Shown: positions 8,288 to 18,107, counted from the stretch's first letter. The stretch: 64,000 bases of DNA from Butyrivibrio hungatei NK4A153 (GCF_000424465.1 NZ_AUJY01000002.1:285758-349757); one strand, 5' to 3'. Numbers and translations are program-made. Notes: a model not told the origin generated them from the letters alone.

Positions 8288-9736
8288 ATGCTTTTTAATT
8301 CATATGAGTTCATGCTTTTATTTCTGCCGATATTTCTTGCGGCGTATCTTCTGATAAGGACAAAGATCAAAGATTATAAGAAAAAAGAAAGCCTTTTGAA
8401 TATATTGATGATTCTGGGCTCTCTTATTTTCTATAGTCTTTTTGAGATTAAAAACACAGTTATTTTATGTATGAGTATCTTCCTCAACATAAATGTCATA
8501 AATTGCATCAGGTTAAAGAAGAACACGAAGATCTGGATGATCGCGGGCGTAGCGGTAAACATTGCGATATTGTTTTTCTTTAAGTACAGCGTTGTTTATG
8601 CGGGAATGTTCTTTCCTGTTGCAATCAGTTTCTACACATTCAACCAGATTTCCTATATTGTTGATTTATATCGGGGTGAGATAAAAGAATATGATCTGAT
8701 GGACTATCTCATCTATATTTTGTTTTTTCCAAAGATTCTGCAAGGGCCTTTGATGGGCTTTGCGGCATTTAACGATGGGCTTAAAAAAGCTTATAAAGAT
8801 GATATGGATTGGGAAAAACTGATGCGTGGATTGCTTCTTTTATCCATGGGATTGTTTAAGAAGGTAATCCTTGCGGATACTTTTGCAAAGGCTGTCGAGT
8901 ACGGATTTTCTGCGATTCCCAATCTTGGAAGGATGGAGGCGATACTTACCGCTGTGTTCTATTCTTTCCAGTTGTATTTTGATTTCAGCGGTTACTGCGA
9001 TATTGCGGCATCTGTCTGTATGATGATGGGATTTGAGCTTTCGCTTAATTTCAATTCACCTTATAAGGCTGTTGATATAGGTGATTTCTGGGACAGATGG
9101 CATATCACACTCACTAAGTTTTTTACCAAATACGTATATATACCTCTCGGAGGTAGCAGAAAAGGGCAGCTTAGGACGTATCTGAATATCTTTTTCATAT
9201 TTTTGCTCAGCGGAATCTGGCATGGCAACGGAAGTACGTTTGTTGTCTGGGGAATCATGCATGGCGTTCTGAGTATCATCACAAGAATGTTGAAAAGAGC
9301 GAAAAAGAGTGAGGAAAACCAGATTGTCGCAGAGGGTAAAAAGATTTGCGGAACTTTTTTTACCTTTGTCTATGTAACTGCTGCATGGGTGTTCTTTAGG
9401 GCGAGCAGCATTTCCGATGCGCTTCTTCTTTTTAAGAGAATGTTTGTCGGCGGAATAAGACCTTTTTACAGCACGTTTGCCGATGGCTTTAATCTCGATG
9501 AGATATGGTATGTGATAAAGATGACACCGCTTATGAAGTTTAGCTTTGCGTGGGATTTTTGTCTATGGCTTTTTCTTATTGCGGGCGGTGTGATAATCTT
9601 TTTGGGAAAAAATGCTGTTATGTATTCTAAGGAGTGCAAGATAAATCTTGGCACGACTGTACTTACTGCGGTGCTTTTAGTTTGGAGCATAATCAGCTTT
9701 TCGGGCGTAAGTACATTTCTTTATATGAATTTTTAA
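8288..9736 (+). CDS. MBOAT family O-acyltransferase (AlgI/DltB-like)
   Basis: A 482-residue polytopic protein with about eleven membrane helices. It begins MLFNSYEFMLLFLPIF, typical of the AlgI branch. The conserved MBOAT segments are present: FPVAISFYTFNQISYIVD, LYFDFSGYCDIA, FWDRWHITLTKF, and the catalytic His in SGIWHGNGSTFVVWG (near residue 312). Such proteins pass acyl groups across the membrane to surface glycans. The gene starts 1 nt after the cytidylyltransferase stop and is followed 67 nt later by an SGNH-like gene, the standard MBOAT plus SGNH partner pairing that completes polysaccharide O-acetylation. The acyl group and acceptor are unknown. Confidence 0.93.
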   Translation: MLFNSYEFMLLFLPIFLAAYLLIRTKIKDYKKKESLLNILMILGSLIFYSLFEIKNTVILCMSIFLNINVINCIRLKKNTKIWMIAGVAVNIAILFFFKYSVVYAGMFFPVAISFYTFNQISYIVDLYRGEIKEYDLMDYLIYILFFPKILQGPLMGFAAFNDGLKKAYKDDMDWEKLMRGLLLLSMGLFKKVILADTFAKAVEYGFSAIPNLGRMEAILTAVFYSFQLYFDFSGYCDIAASVCMMMGFELSLNFNSPYKAVDIGDFWDRWHITLTKFFTKYVYIPLGGSRKGQLRTYLNIFFIFLLSGIWHGNGSTFVVWGIMHGVLSIITRMLKRAKKSEENQIVAEGKKICGTFFTFVYVTAAWVFFRASSISDALLLFKRMFVGGIRPFYSTFADGFNLDEIWYVIKMTPLMKFSFAWDFCLWLFLIAGGVIIFLGKNAVMYSKECKINLGTTVLTAVLLVWSIISFSGVSTFLYMNF

Positions 9737-9803
9737 TGTATTTTCAAGTTGATAATACATTTGTGCCGGTCGGAAGAACGGACGGCATGGGGCGGAGAAA
9801 ATT

Positions 9804-10874
9804 ATGAAAAGCTATAAAAAGTACTTTTTCATCTTAATAAGCATGGTTCTTGCGGTGTTTATCATCTGTGGGGGAATCGTGGTGTATGTGGATCCTTTTT
9901 TTCATTTCCATACTCCTGTTGCGGGATTTCCGTATATTGTAGACAATCAGCTCAGTCAGAATCCCGGAATGGCGAGGAATATGGCATATGACGGATGTAT
10001 CATAGGATCGTCCATGACGGTTAATTTTGACACGGACGATTTTAAAGATATTCTTGGAACGGATACCGTAAAACTTAGTTACAGCGGGGCATATCCCAGG
10101 GATGACTACAATATTCTTTCTTTCGTGTTTGATAAAAATACCTATGCGAGGAAACAGAAGCCTGTAAAGCAGGTGTACTTTGCTGTAGATATCCCGACTA
10201 TGACGGCAGATCCGGATGAAACAAAGTATCCGCTTCCGATGTATTTATATGACAAGAGTGTCATTAATGATGTAAAATATCTCATAAACAAGGATGTATT
10301 ATTTGAGTATATTTTTCGTCCCGTTATCAGAGGAAAAGGTTCGGATCTTTCGGAAATCTATTTTAGCTGGTGGACACCTGAGTATTACAATATTCAATGG
10401 GTTATGCACAATTACGAGCAGCCTGAGATAAATCCTGTGGAAACTGAAAAAGATGGGCTGATTGAGAGAACGGAATTAAATCTTTCAAGGAATATTCTTC
10501 CTTTTGTGGAGTCAAATCCGGATACGGAGTTTTATTTCTTTTTCCCTCCTTACAGTATCCTGTATTGGAACAATGTGAAGCGCGAGAATACATTTGAGGC
10601 GACGATGAAACAATACAGATATGTCGCCGAGAGGCTTCTTGGGTATAAAAATGCGAGGGTGTTTTATTTCCAGACTATGGAGGAAACCCTGGACCTTAGT
10701 AATTATGCGGATTATTCACATTATAAACCCGCAATTAACAAATTTATGGTAGAATGCTTTAAGGATGGAAAATATGAAATTAAATCCGTTGAGGAAATGG
10801 ATAAGGGGTTGTTAACTGTCAGAAAAATGGTGGCAGATTTTGATTATGCAGACCTTTTTTCGAGGAAATGGTAA
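9804..10874 (+). CDS. Membrane-anchored SGNH-type acyltransferase partner of the MBOAT protein
   Basis: A 356-residue protein with one N-terminal membrane helix (about residues 7-28). The outer domain contains CIIGSSMTVNFD (Ser block, residues ~66-77) and ADYSHYKPAINKFM (Asp-x-x-His block, near residues 301-314), as in AlgX/DltD-type SGNH proteins. Placed just after an MBOAT acyltransferase, it probably receives the acyl group outside the cell and places it on the glycan. ATG 9804 follows GGCGGAG at a suitable distance. The upstream 67-nt gap contains a GC-rich hairpin without a T-run, so read-through from the MBOAT gene is expected. The gene ends just before the next start. Confidence 0.65.
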   Translation: MKSYKKYFFILISMVLAVFIICGGIVVYVDPFFHFHTPVAGFPYIVDNQLSQNPGMARNMAYDGCIIGSSMTVNFDTDDFKDILGTDTVKLSYSGAYPRDDYNILSFVFDKNTYARKQKPVKQVYFAVDIPTMTADPDETKYPLPMYLYDKSVINDVKYLINKDVLFEYIFRPVIRGKGSDLSEIYFSWWTPEYYNIQWVMHNYEQPEINPVETEKDGLIERTELNLSRNILPFVESNPDTEFYFFFPPYSILYWNNVKRENTFEATMKQYRYVAERLLGYKNARVFYFQTMEETLDLSNYADYSHYKPAINKFMVECFKDGKYEIKSVEEMDKGLLTVRKMVADFDYADLFSRKW

Positions 10875-10890
10875 GAAAGATTGCGGGTAT

Positions 10891-12357
10891 ATGAAATACG
10901 AGAGAACGCAAAGAGTATTGAATTGGGGAATGGTGATCGTGTCGGTTCCGATTATCGCGTTTTTGATAGGGACGATCGTAAGGGCAGCCATGTTTGTTGT
11001 GCCGGTATCGGATGATTATTGGTACGCGGTATCGGGAATCGGAGTCGATGGATTCTTTGATCGAATTGTTTCTGCATGTAAGTTTGCACATGAGGCGTAC
11101 AGGCATGAACAGGGCGCATATTTCACTTCATTTATAGGTTCGTTTTTTAATCCCATAATATACGGCGGCTTTTCTGCAATGAAGGTCACTATGGTGATCA
11201 ATGCGGTGCTTGTCTTTGCGGCGGTTATATTCTTGACCGGTGTCATAATGAAGAAAACTGCGGATGTTGGCGTGCATGTTGTATTATTTGTGATCGTGAT
11301 CGCAGTGTTTCCGCTTACGGCGTATGATTCGTTCAGGGAAGTGTTTTACTGGTTTTCCGGAGCCTGTGCGTATGGGGTTCCCATTTCATTTGGACTTACG
11401 TCGATCGGTCTTTTTATCATTTATAACCTTAACAAGGAAGTTGCGCTGACAGGAAGAGAACCGTTGGTTCTTGCGGCAATACTCGGAGCGGCGACGGTCG
11501 GAGCATCCCTTGCAATAACGGGGATATTTGTGTATTTTCTTTTGTGTACTATTATCTATTTTGCGATTAAGAGAAGAAGACTTGAAAAAGATAATATGAT
11601 AGTATTTATTACATGTCTTGCAGGGGCGGTTATCAATATGATCGCGCCGGGGAATTTGACGGGACATGGAATTGAAAACAGCGGCGCAGTTGATGTAAAA
11701 GCCGGAATCGGTTATGCGGCAGAGCATTATAAGTATGTGGTAAGGTGGCTTTTTTTTAACAGGAATTATCTTGTTCTTGTTATCAGCCTTATGGTTGTCG
11801 GATATCTTATCTATGACAGGATAAAGCTTTGCAAGACAGCTTGGATAGTGGTCGGAGCTATGCTTTTTGCTTCTCCGATGGTAACGGCTTTTGCGCAGGT
11901 AATGGGATATGGCATGGAGCAGATTCCGAACGGATGCTTTTTTATCACAGTGATGGCTACGACTGCCGCATTTGATAATCTGGCATTGTTTATCGGATGG
12001 TTAATGGGAAGAGCTTTGAAAGGACATAAGAAGATGTCCGTTCTTGCGGTTCTTTATGCAATTATTTTCGTGTGCTTTATAGCGACACCTTTTTCACCCG
12101 GAAAGTATAGCGTTGTTATGCTTAACAAGAAGCTTTATAGTGGTGAACTTCAAAAAAATTATGTTGAGACAAAGAAACTTACAGACAGCTTTGCAAATAT
12201 GAAAGATAAGGATGTTAAAGTTGATGTCCCGACAAATCCTGAAACTATCGGGGATTTTTATTCCTTCTTTTTGCTTGACGATCCGGACAGCAGGATCAAC
12301 AGTGATGTGGCAAAGGTATACGGATTGAGCTCTATATCCAATATAAGAGAGGAATGA
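10891..12357 (+). CDS. Large polytopic membrane protein, DUF6056-like
   Basis: A 488-residue membrane protein with around ten helices. After the first helix comes VPVSDDYWYAVSG, an acidic outer-loop motif like that of polytopic lipid-linked-sugar glycosyltransferases and of DUF6056 proteins (family name from memory). A short outer tail of ~90 residues follows the last helix. The frame extends back to 10840, inside the previous gene, but ATG 10891 (MKYERTQRVLNWG) gives a normal positively charged N-terminus, so it was preferred. The ribosome binding site is weak. A role in transferring a sugar to the surface polymer is inferred from context and topology only. Confidence 0.55.
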   Translation: MKYERTQRVLNWGMVIVSVPIIAFLIGTIVRAAMFVVPVSDDYWYAVSGIGVDGFFDRIVSACKFAHEAYRHEQGAYFTSFIGSFFNPIIYGGFSAMKVTMVINAVLVFAAVIFLTGVIMKKTADVGVHVVLFVIVIAVFPLTAYDSFREVFYWFSGACAYGVPISFGLTSIGLFIIYNLNKEVALTGREPLVLAAILGAATVGASLAITGIFVYFLLCTIIYFAIKRRRLEKDNMIVFITCLAGAVINMIAPGNLTGHGIENSGAVDVKAGIGYAAEHYKYVVRWLFFNRNYLVLVISLMVVGYLIYDRIKLCKTAWIVVGAMLFASPMVTAFAQVMGYGMEQIPNGCFFITVMATTAAFDNLALFIGWLMGRALKGHKKMSVLAVLYAIIFVCFIATPFSPGKYSVVMLNKKLYSGELQKNYVETKKLTDSFANMKDKDVKVDVPTNPETIGDFYSFFLLDDPDSRINSDVAKVYGLSSISNIREE

Positions 12358-12364
12358 TGCAGTA

Positions 12365-13918
12365 ATGAGAAATAAGAGAAATAAAAGAGAAGATTTTGAT
12401 ATATACAGCGATGATGATTTTGATATCTTCGCAGGAGACAGTATGGAAGAATTCGAAAACGATGATGACTTCAGAGACGCCGACGATTATGAAGATGAAG
12501 CCGGATATGACGGCGATTACAGAGATGATTATGAAAACGACGGCTATAGGGATGACTATGAGGATGATTACGCAGAGGGCTTTGAAGAAGGCTATGAAGA
12601 TGACTTCAAGGATGACTTCTATGATTTTGATAAAGAGAATGTAAGATCGTCGGGAAAAAGAGGCCGTTCCGACGATTATGAAGAATATGAAGACGATTAT
12701 CCTGCAGACTACGAAGATGAAGATCATGATGATGAGCTTTTTGAAGACTACGAGGATGACGGGCAGGAGGACGAGTATATGAGAGATTACAAAGGCAGCA
12801 GACGTAAGGATAGTCGGTCGAAACGTTACAGAGATGATTATGACGATGAAGAGTATTATGAGGATAGCAGGAGCGTAAGGAGAAGCGGGAAGAGAGGATA
12901 CTCCGAGGATGATGACGACGGAGACTACGAGAAAAAAGGTAAGATTCCGCGTTGGGCTCACTTTGTTGTATTAGGTGTAATTGTAGCTATTGTCTTATAT
13001 TTTGTTTTGCAGATCGTGAAATGGGATCACAGCAGTATTGAGCTGAAAGAGTCCGATGAAAAAAATATTTCTGCAGAGCTTCAGGATTTTATCACCTATA
13101 GATCTGACGAGCAGAAGGCAGGACATAAGGATGACGGTGAAGAGACGATACTTATGGTCGGAAATGACGCTATTACCCATGATCTGGGAGATACGGGAAT
13201 TGCCGCTCAGATTGAAAAGGCTTCAGGTGCGAAATGTATAGCTGCGGGATTTCCCGAGACTACCGTTGCGCGTTCAGCAAACGGCAACGATCCTCTTGAT
13301 GCTTTCTGTTTCCCGAGCGTAATAGATGCAATCACAAGCGGAGATTATTCCAAACTTCACGAGGCTACAAGTTCTGTTGATAATTCTTCAATGTTTGAAG
13401 ACAGTATAAAAACACTTGAAGATGTCGATATGGATAAGGTTGATACTCTGGTTATCTACTACAATGCGCAGGATCTTCTTAAGGGAAGAATCGGTAGAAA
13501 CCCTGACAACCAGTTTGACGAAGTGACATATAACGGAGCGCTTGCTACCGGAATTAAAAAGATTCAGGAAAAGTATCCTTATATGAGGATTATAGGTATG
13601 ACCGTTACTTTCTGTTACGGCTTTGACAAGGACGGAAATGTAGTTGCGGGAGATAAGCTTGAACTTGGAAACGGTGATCTTTTCCAGTATTACCTTGGAA
13701 TGATGACGGTTTGCTCAGAGGCTGAGAATCCCGGCGTAAGTGTTGTTGACAATTATAACGGAGATATTTCTGAAGAAAACAGTAAGGATCTTCTTGTTGA
13801 CAATATTCATGTAAATGCCGAATGTAATAAGAATATAGCGGAGCATTTTGCGGAAGTCTTTAAGAATATTGTAGATACAGAAAAAGGAACGGGAGAAGAA
13901 GGGGAATCGGAAGAATGA
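12365..13918 (+). CDS. Single-pass protein: acidic Asp/Tyr-rich cytoplasmic tail plus pseudo-SGNH outer domain
   Basis: A 517-residue protein in three parts. Residues 1 to ~190 are low-complexity and very acidic, with repeated DDY, YEDD and RDDY units and scattered Arg. A helix at ~196-218 crosses the membrane. The outer part (~257-510) follows the SGNH/GDSL pattern: NDAIT where GDSIT is expected, a conserved-looking LGDTG stretch, a YYNAQD block and VDNIHVNAEC with Asp-x-x-His. The catalytic Ser position reads Ala, so the domain may bind rather than cleave. It lies 8 nt after the polytopic protein gene and overlaps the SMR-like gene by 4 nt (ATGA). The tail type recurs in the products at 14814 and 37248. 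Confidence 0.6.
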   Translation: MRNKRNKREDFDIYSDDDFDIFAGDSMEEFENDDDFRDADDYEDEAGYDGDYRDDYENDGYRDDYEDDYAEGFEEGYEDDFKDDFYDFDKENVRSSGKRGRSDDYEEYEDDYPADYEDEDHDDELFEDYEDDGQEDEYMRDYKGSRRKDSRSKRYRDDYDDEEYYEDSRSVRRSGKRGYSEDDDDGDYEKKGKIPRWAHFVVLGVIVAIVLYFVLQIVKWDHSSIELKESDEKNISAELQDFITYRSDEQKAGHKDDGEETILMVGNDAITHDLGDTGIAAQIEKASGAKCIAAGFPETTVARSANGNDPLDAFCFPSVIDAITSGDYSKLHEATSSVDNSSMFEDSIKTLEDVDMDKVDTLVIYYNAQDLLKGRIGRNPDNQFDEVTYNGALATGIKKIQEKYPYMRIIGMTVTFCYGFDKDGNVVAGDKLELGNGDLFQYYLGMMTVCSEAENPGVSVVDNYNGDISEENSKDLLVDNIHVNAECNKNIAEHFAEVFKNIVDTEKGTGEEGESEE

Positions 13919-14280
13919 AAAAGAACAGTATAGCCGGTATTTTTCAGTTGCAGGGAGCAGTTATTGTCTATTCTCTTTCGACTGTTGCTGCTAAATGCGC
14001 TTCCGAATATCCGACATTATCTCTCGGATGGATTGGCTTTTTTGCACTTGAATTTGTTGTTTTGGCAATTTATGCCGTTATATGGCAGCAGGTTATTAAG
14101 AAATTCCAGCTCTCTATAGCTTATTCCAATAAGGCAGTAACATTGATGTGGTCAATGCTCTGGAATTTTGTTATTTTCTCGGAGAGCATTACACCCGGAA
14201 TGGTGATCGGCGTTCTTATTGTTATCGCCGGAGTTATAGTTATGAACAGTTCATCGGAGGAGGAAGCGGAAAGTGTATAA
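13915..14280 (+). CDS. SMR/EamA-like four-helix transporter subunit A
   Basis: A 121-residue protein with four predicted helices and a short acidic C-terminus. Size and helix pattern match small multidrug resistance-like proteins and the ArnE/ArnF-type flippase subunits that move lipid-linked sugars. The ATG overlaps the stop of the upstream gene (ATGA) and the 3' end overlaps the next SMR-like gene by 8 nt, so the two are almost certainly co-translated and form a heterodimer. The glycan context suggests a lipid-linked sugar or precursor rather than drugs as cargo. The Glu typical of helix 1 in EmrE is not at an obvious position here, which also points away from drug export. Confidence 0.6.
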   Translation: MKKNSIAGIFQLQGAVIVYSLSTVAAKCASEYPTLSLGWIGFFALEFVVLAIYAVIWQQVIKKFQLSIAYSNKAVTLMWSMLWNFVIFSESITPGMVIGVLIVIAGVIVMNSSSEEEAESV

Positions 14281-14629
14281 GTATTTTTTAATGATGCTTT
14301 TGGCTGAGCTTATAGCATCCTCTTCTCAGATCTTTTTGAAGATGAGTTCGAAAAAGAGCTATCCATCGGCCATAAGGGAGTATCTTAACTGCCTTGTTAT
14401 AGGTGGGTATTCGCTGCTTATGGTGTCAATGGTCATTACGGTGGTCTTTGGCTATAATAAAGAAAAACTTGGATATATGGGAACGGTAGTAATGGAGCCC
14501 ATAAGCTATGTTTTTGTATTGATCCTGTCGAGGATTGTTTTTAAGGAAAAGATATCGAAGAGAAAGATTGTGGGGATGAGTCTCATTATATGTGGGATTG
14601 CAGTCTTTTTCCTAAATAAACCAATGTAA
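14273..14629 (+). CDS. SMR/EamA-like four-helix transporter subunit B
   Basis: A 118-residue, four-helix partner of the preceding protein. It starts at GTG 14273 with GGAGGAGG upstream, inside the end of subunit A. The first helix contains LLAELIASSSQIFLKMSS, in which a membrane Glu followed by a small-residue run resembles the SMR helix 1. The C-terminal half has VVMEPISYVFVLILSRIVFKE, like the EamA/SMR helix 3-4 hairpin. Paired genes of this kind encode asymmetric dimers. A flippase for undecaprenyl-phosphate-linked sugar is a reasonable guess given the surrounding glycosyltransferase-like genes, but transport of another small molecule cannot be excluded. Confidence 0.6.
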   Translation: MYKYFLMMLLAELIASSSQIFLKMSSKKSYPSAIREYLNCLVIGGYSLLMVSMVITVVFGYNKEKLGYMGTVVMEPISYVFVLILSRIVFKEKISKRKIVGMSLIICGIAVFFLNKPM

Positions 14630-14707
14630 AAAAGAAAATGCAGATTGGGGGCGTGAATCTGCGATATACGATATATAGAAATAAAAAATCCGAATGATAA
14701 CAAAAAG

Positions 14708-14736
14708 TTGTTATTGTATTTCGAAAATGTTAAAAT
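14708..14736 (+). promoter_or_regulatory. Sigma-A-type promoter upstream of the GH25 protein gene
   Basis: TTGTTA (14708-14713) and TAAAAT (14731-14736) are separated by 17 bp, about 75 bp ahead of the chosen start codon at 14814. A small inverted repeat (14640-14662, GCAGATT/AATCTGC) lies upstream but has no following T-run, so it is not called as a terminator. Confidence 0.5.
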
Positions 14737-14813
14737 GCTATATATGGTATAGGGGGTTATCGAGGGAGGATATATTTAGTTACGTAAATTGATCAATCGT
14801 ACGAGGAGTGTAT

Positions 14814-17800
14814 ATGAAAAAGATAACTAAGCGCGGATTATTTGTCGGCCGCAAAACTTCTAAAGACAGAAAAAGACGAGACAACAGGGAATATAGGGAA
14901 GAATACGACAGAGATGTTCGTGACGATCGTGAGTACAACGGATATGATGATTATGTAGATGATCGTGGATATGATGATCGTCGCTATGACAGGGAGTATG
15001 AGGTTTTTGATGATAATCGCGATTACAAAGTTGAGAGCGATTATGATGATTACGATTGCGACCGCGATTATGAAGACAATAAAGATTACGTAGATAGCCG
15101 CAAATACAGTGATGCAGGCTATGACTACGACAGAAGATATGAAAAAGAAGATTATGATAGGGATTATGCCGATGATGATCGTGACTACGAAAACGGAGAT
15201 GATTACGGTCACGGATATGCGGATGATGATCGCTATTATTCAAATAATGCCCGCGGTTATGACGATGAAGTTCGCGGGTATGAGCGCATGATTGATGAAA
15301 AGTATGATGATTCTAATTATGACAGAGATTATGCGGATGACGATCGCGACTATGCGGAAGATGACAGGCAATTTAAGAGTACCGATCTTGCAAGCGCATT
15401 TAATGGCGATAATGAGTATGATACAAGATATTGCGACAGTGATTATGAGTATGACGGCGGATATGATGACAGATATGATAATGAAGAATTCGGCCGTGGA
15501 CATAAGGCATCTAAGAAGGGTGCACGCAGATCCGGAAAGACAAGAAAGAGTCTGAGTGCGGTAGAAAGAACTGCAGCAGTTGTTGCTGTTGTGATTCTTG
15601 GTGGTGCGATCGCGACAGGAGTTTTCTATACAAAAGCGCTTGGCAGAAGTCATGAGATCAGTGCTTTTGCAGATGTCGGATCGACTATGAGCGATGTTCA
15701 GATTGTTGGACAGAGCGGACTTGTTGCGGTTGCCGATGCTCAAAAAGCAAAGCAGATGACCGCTAATATCATTGATGAAGCAAAAGAAGAAAAGGTTGAA
15801 GAAGTAGTAGAAGAGAAGGTAGAGGAAGAAGTTACCGGCGGAAAGGTAAGCTTTAGTGTTTCTTCTATCAAGAGCGACCTTAAGATAAAGTTTATCGGAA
15901 GTAACAAGAAGCTCGTTGCAAAAGTTCCTTTTAAGGTGACTGTTGAAACTCCCGACGGATCTAAAGTTGATTACGAGGATGACGATAAAGACGGTATCAT
16001 CTATAAAAAGGATATGAAACCCGGCACATATAAGGTTACACCAAATGCGCTTCCTGCCGAGTTTTCACAGTACATCCTTGATACATCTACAAAGTCTGTA
16101 ACCGTAAAAGACAAGGTAGAGATGAAGCCGGTTGATGTCAGCAACGAGGTTAAGAAAGAATCACAGATCAACGTTGCAAAAGAAGATACAGCGGTAAAGA
16201 ACGTTGTGGAATCAACACTTAAAGATACTGTTGAATATGTTGAGAGTGAGAAGATTCCTGCAGACGGATCGGCTGCCGATAAAAACGGTACATATAAGGA
16301 AATTGATAAAAACAGTATTGCTGATCCTATGTCACAGTCATCGATAATTGACTTCACTAACTTTAGGACTGTTGCGTTGTTTACTACTGATAGTTCTACT
16401 TTACCGGATGCCGACTCGGATAATAGAAGCGGCGACGATTCAAGTGATGACAGCAAAAATGCTAATAAGGATGCAGCAAGTACAGGATTGAATGGCGGAG
16501 GAAGTAACAAGACTTCATCTGAAGATGAAGATGCAGCCAAATTAGCTAAAGAGAAAGAAGAAAAAGAAAAGCGGGAAGCAGCAGAGGCGGAGGCTTCAAG
16601 AATTAAGAAAGAAAAAGAAGAAAAAGAGAGGCAGGAAGCAGCGGCAGAAGCTTCCAGATTAGCCCAAGAAGCTGCAGATAAAAAAGCGAAAGACGATGCT
16701 GCTGCGGCAGAGGCTTCAAGACTTAAGCAGGAAGCTGACAAGAAGGCACTTCTTGAGAAAAACGGCAAGGTTCCTGTAAAAGAGACAGCAATAACACTTA
16801 CTGAAGGTGATAAAAAGGCTATAGAAACAAAAGTATCCGGATTGGTGATTCAGATTACTTCTGACAATACAGGATGCGTATCATGTAGTGGAAATACAAT
16901 TACTGCCGTGGCTAAGGGAACAGCAAAACTGACTGTTACAGCAGAGAATTATCAAACTGAATATATCACTGTAACTGTTAATGCCAAGAAAGCCGGAGAT
17001 CTTCCTATCAATTTCAAGAAGATCACACTCGTACAGGATGAGAAGACAAATATCGGAATAAATGCAAATGATTATCCGGGATTCTCAGGAAAAGCGAAAG
17101 ATGCTTCTATCGTAGGCGTTTCAGGAACAGAACTTCAGGGTAAGAAAGCCGGAAAGACAACGGTCACATATACTGCAACCGGATACAATGCATTTGATGT
17201 TGAGGTAACGGTAGTAGATAAGAAGGCACTTCTTAAGACTCGCGATGGTGAGCAGGTTTATGTAAAGAGCTCAGAAGGTGGCTTCAGAGAGGCAACATAT
17301 GCCGATTACTATAACAAAGAGAATTTCTTCCTTAAGGACAAGGGAGAGGGCAACTTCAAATACAAAGGCTGGCAGACAATAAACGGAAAGACTTATTACT
17401 ACAACAAGAACTGTGAGTACGTAACAGGTAAGCAGGTTATTCAGGGTGTTGAGTACGTATTTGGAAGCGACGGTGTCCTTACAACTTCTGCGGGAGCAAG
17501 AGGAATCGATGTAAGTAAGTGGAACGGTTCTATAGACTGGAAGGCTGTAAGAAACGAAGGAATCGAATTCGCTATCATCAGATGCGGTTACAGAGGTTCA
17601 TCTCAGGGTGCACTTATCGAGGATCCTACTTTCAGAACTAATATTAAGGGCGCTCAGGCAGCGGGACTTAAGGTTGGTGTTTATTTCTTTACACAGGCTG
17701 TAAACGAAGCGGAAGCTGTTGAAGAAGCTTCAATGGTAATAGAGCTTTGTAAGGGATATGGACTTTCATTCCCTGTGTATCTTGACGTAGAGGGAAGTAA

Positions 17801-18083
17801 CGGCCGAGGCGATACTATCAGTGCTGAGCAGAGAACTGCCAACATCAAGGCATTTTGCGGAACAATCCAGAATGCGGGATACAAGGCCGGCGTATACGCA
17901 AACAAGACATGGTTTACAAGCAAGATCAAGACCAATCAGATTACAAACTACAAGATCTGGCTTGCGCAGTATGCTGCAAATCCTACATATAACGCTACAA
18001 GATTTGATATGTGGCAGCATACATCAAAGGGTAAAGTGTCCGGTATTTCCGGAAATGTTGACCTTAACATTTTGTACAGATAA
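14814..18083 (+). CDS. Large modular surface protein with C-terminal GH25 muramidase
   Basis: A 1089-residue protein. Residues ~15-225 form a disordered Asp/Tyr/Arg-rich cytoplasmic tail (many RDY, DDRDY and YDDR units); a helix at ~253-272 crosses the membrane. Outside follow a Val/Lys-rich domain (~340-430), a Lys/Glu/Ala-rich coiled coil (~572-645), two Ig-like Big_2-type repeats (~655-800), one cell-wall-binding repeat (GWQTINGKTYYYNKN, ~850) and a GH25 lysozyme domain (~895-1089) with RGIDVSKWNG, the catalytic pair in YLDVEG (~990) and a Trp-rich end (DMWQHTS). It should cut the peptidoglycan glycan chain. ATG 14814 has GAGGAG 6 nt upstream; an in-frame GTG lies at 14808. A cytoplasmic tail of this size is unusual for a muramidase. 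Confidence 0.85.
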   Translation: MKKITKRGLFVGRKTSKDRKRRDNREYREEYDRDVRDDREYNGYDDYVDDRGYDDRRYDREYEVFDDNRDYKVESDYDDYDCDRDYEDNKDYVDSRKYSDAGYDYDRRYEKEDYDRDYADDDRDYENGDDYGHGYADDDRYYSNNARGYDDEVRGYERMIDEKYDDSNYDRDYADDDRDYAEDDRQFKSTDLASAFNGDNEYDTRYCDSDYEYDGGYDDRYDNEEFGRGHKASKKGARRSGKTRKSLSAVERTAAVVAVVILGGAIATGVFYTKALGRSHEISAFADVGSTMSDVQIVGQSGLVAVADAQKAKQMTANIIDEAKEEKVEEVVEEKVEEEVTGGKVSFSVSSIKSDLKIKFIGSNKKLVAKVPFKVTVETPDGSKVDYEDDDKDGIIYKKDMKPGTYKVTPNALPAEFSQYILDTSTKSVTVKDKVEMKPVDVSNEVKKESQINVAKEDTAVKNVVESTLKDTVEYVESEKIPADGSAADKNGTYKEIDKNSIADPMSQSSIIDFTNFRTVALFTTDSSTLPDADSDNRSGDDSSDDSKNANKDAASTGLNGGGSNKTSSEDEDAAKLAKEKEEKEKREAAEAEASRIKKEKEEKERQEAAAEASRLAQEAADKKAKDDAAAAEASRLKQEADKKALLEKNGKVPVKETAITLTEGDKKAIETKVSGLVIQITSDNTGCVSCSGNTITAVAKGTAKLTVTAENYQTEYITVTVNAKKAGDLPINFKKITLVQDEKTNIGINANDYPGFSGKAKDASIVGVSGTELQGKKAGKTTVTYTATGYNAFDVEVTVVDKKALLKTRDGEQVYVKSSEGGFREATYADYYNKENFFLKDKGEGNFKYKGWQTINGKTYYYNKNCEYVTGKQVIQGVEYVFGSDGVLTTSAGARGIDVSKWNGSIDWKAVRNEGIEFAIIRCGYRGSSQGALIEDPTFRTNIKGAQAAGLKVGVYFFTQAVNEAEAVEEASMVIELCKGYGLSFPVYLDVEGSNGRGDTISAEQRTANIKAFCGTIQNAGYKAGVYANKTWFTSKIKTNQITNYKIWLAQYAANPTYNATRFDMWQHTSKGKVSGISGNVDLNILYR

Positions 18084-18107
18084 TAAATGTGAATATAGGT
18101 ACAATAT

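Noticed and set aside
14640..14662. Inverted repeat GCAGATT/AATCTGC after the SMR pair
   Set aside because: No T-run follows, so it was not called a terminator; it could still be a weak RNA hairpin.
14900..15480. Tandem-repeat-like DNA (GATTATGA/GATGATCG units) that could suggest a CRISPR or minisatellite
   Set aside because: Units are irregular and keep the reading frame; they encode the Asp/Tyr/Arg-rich tail, so they are coding low complexity and not spaced repeats.
16001..16768. A 255-codon Ser/Ala/Leu-rich frame on the - strand
   Set aside because: It is the antisense shadow of the Lys/Glu/Ala-rich coiled coil of the GH25 protein; the low-complexity + strand region explains it.
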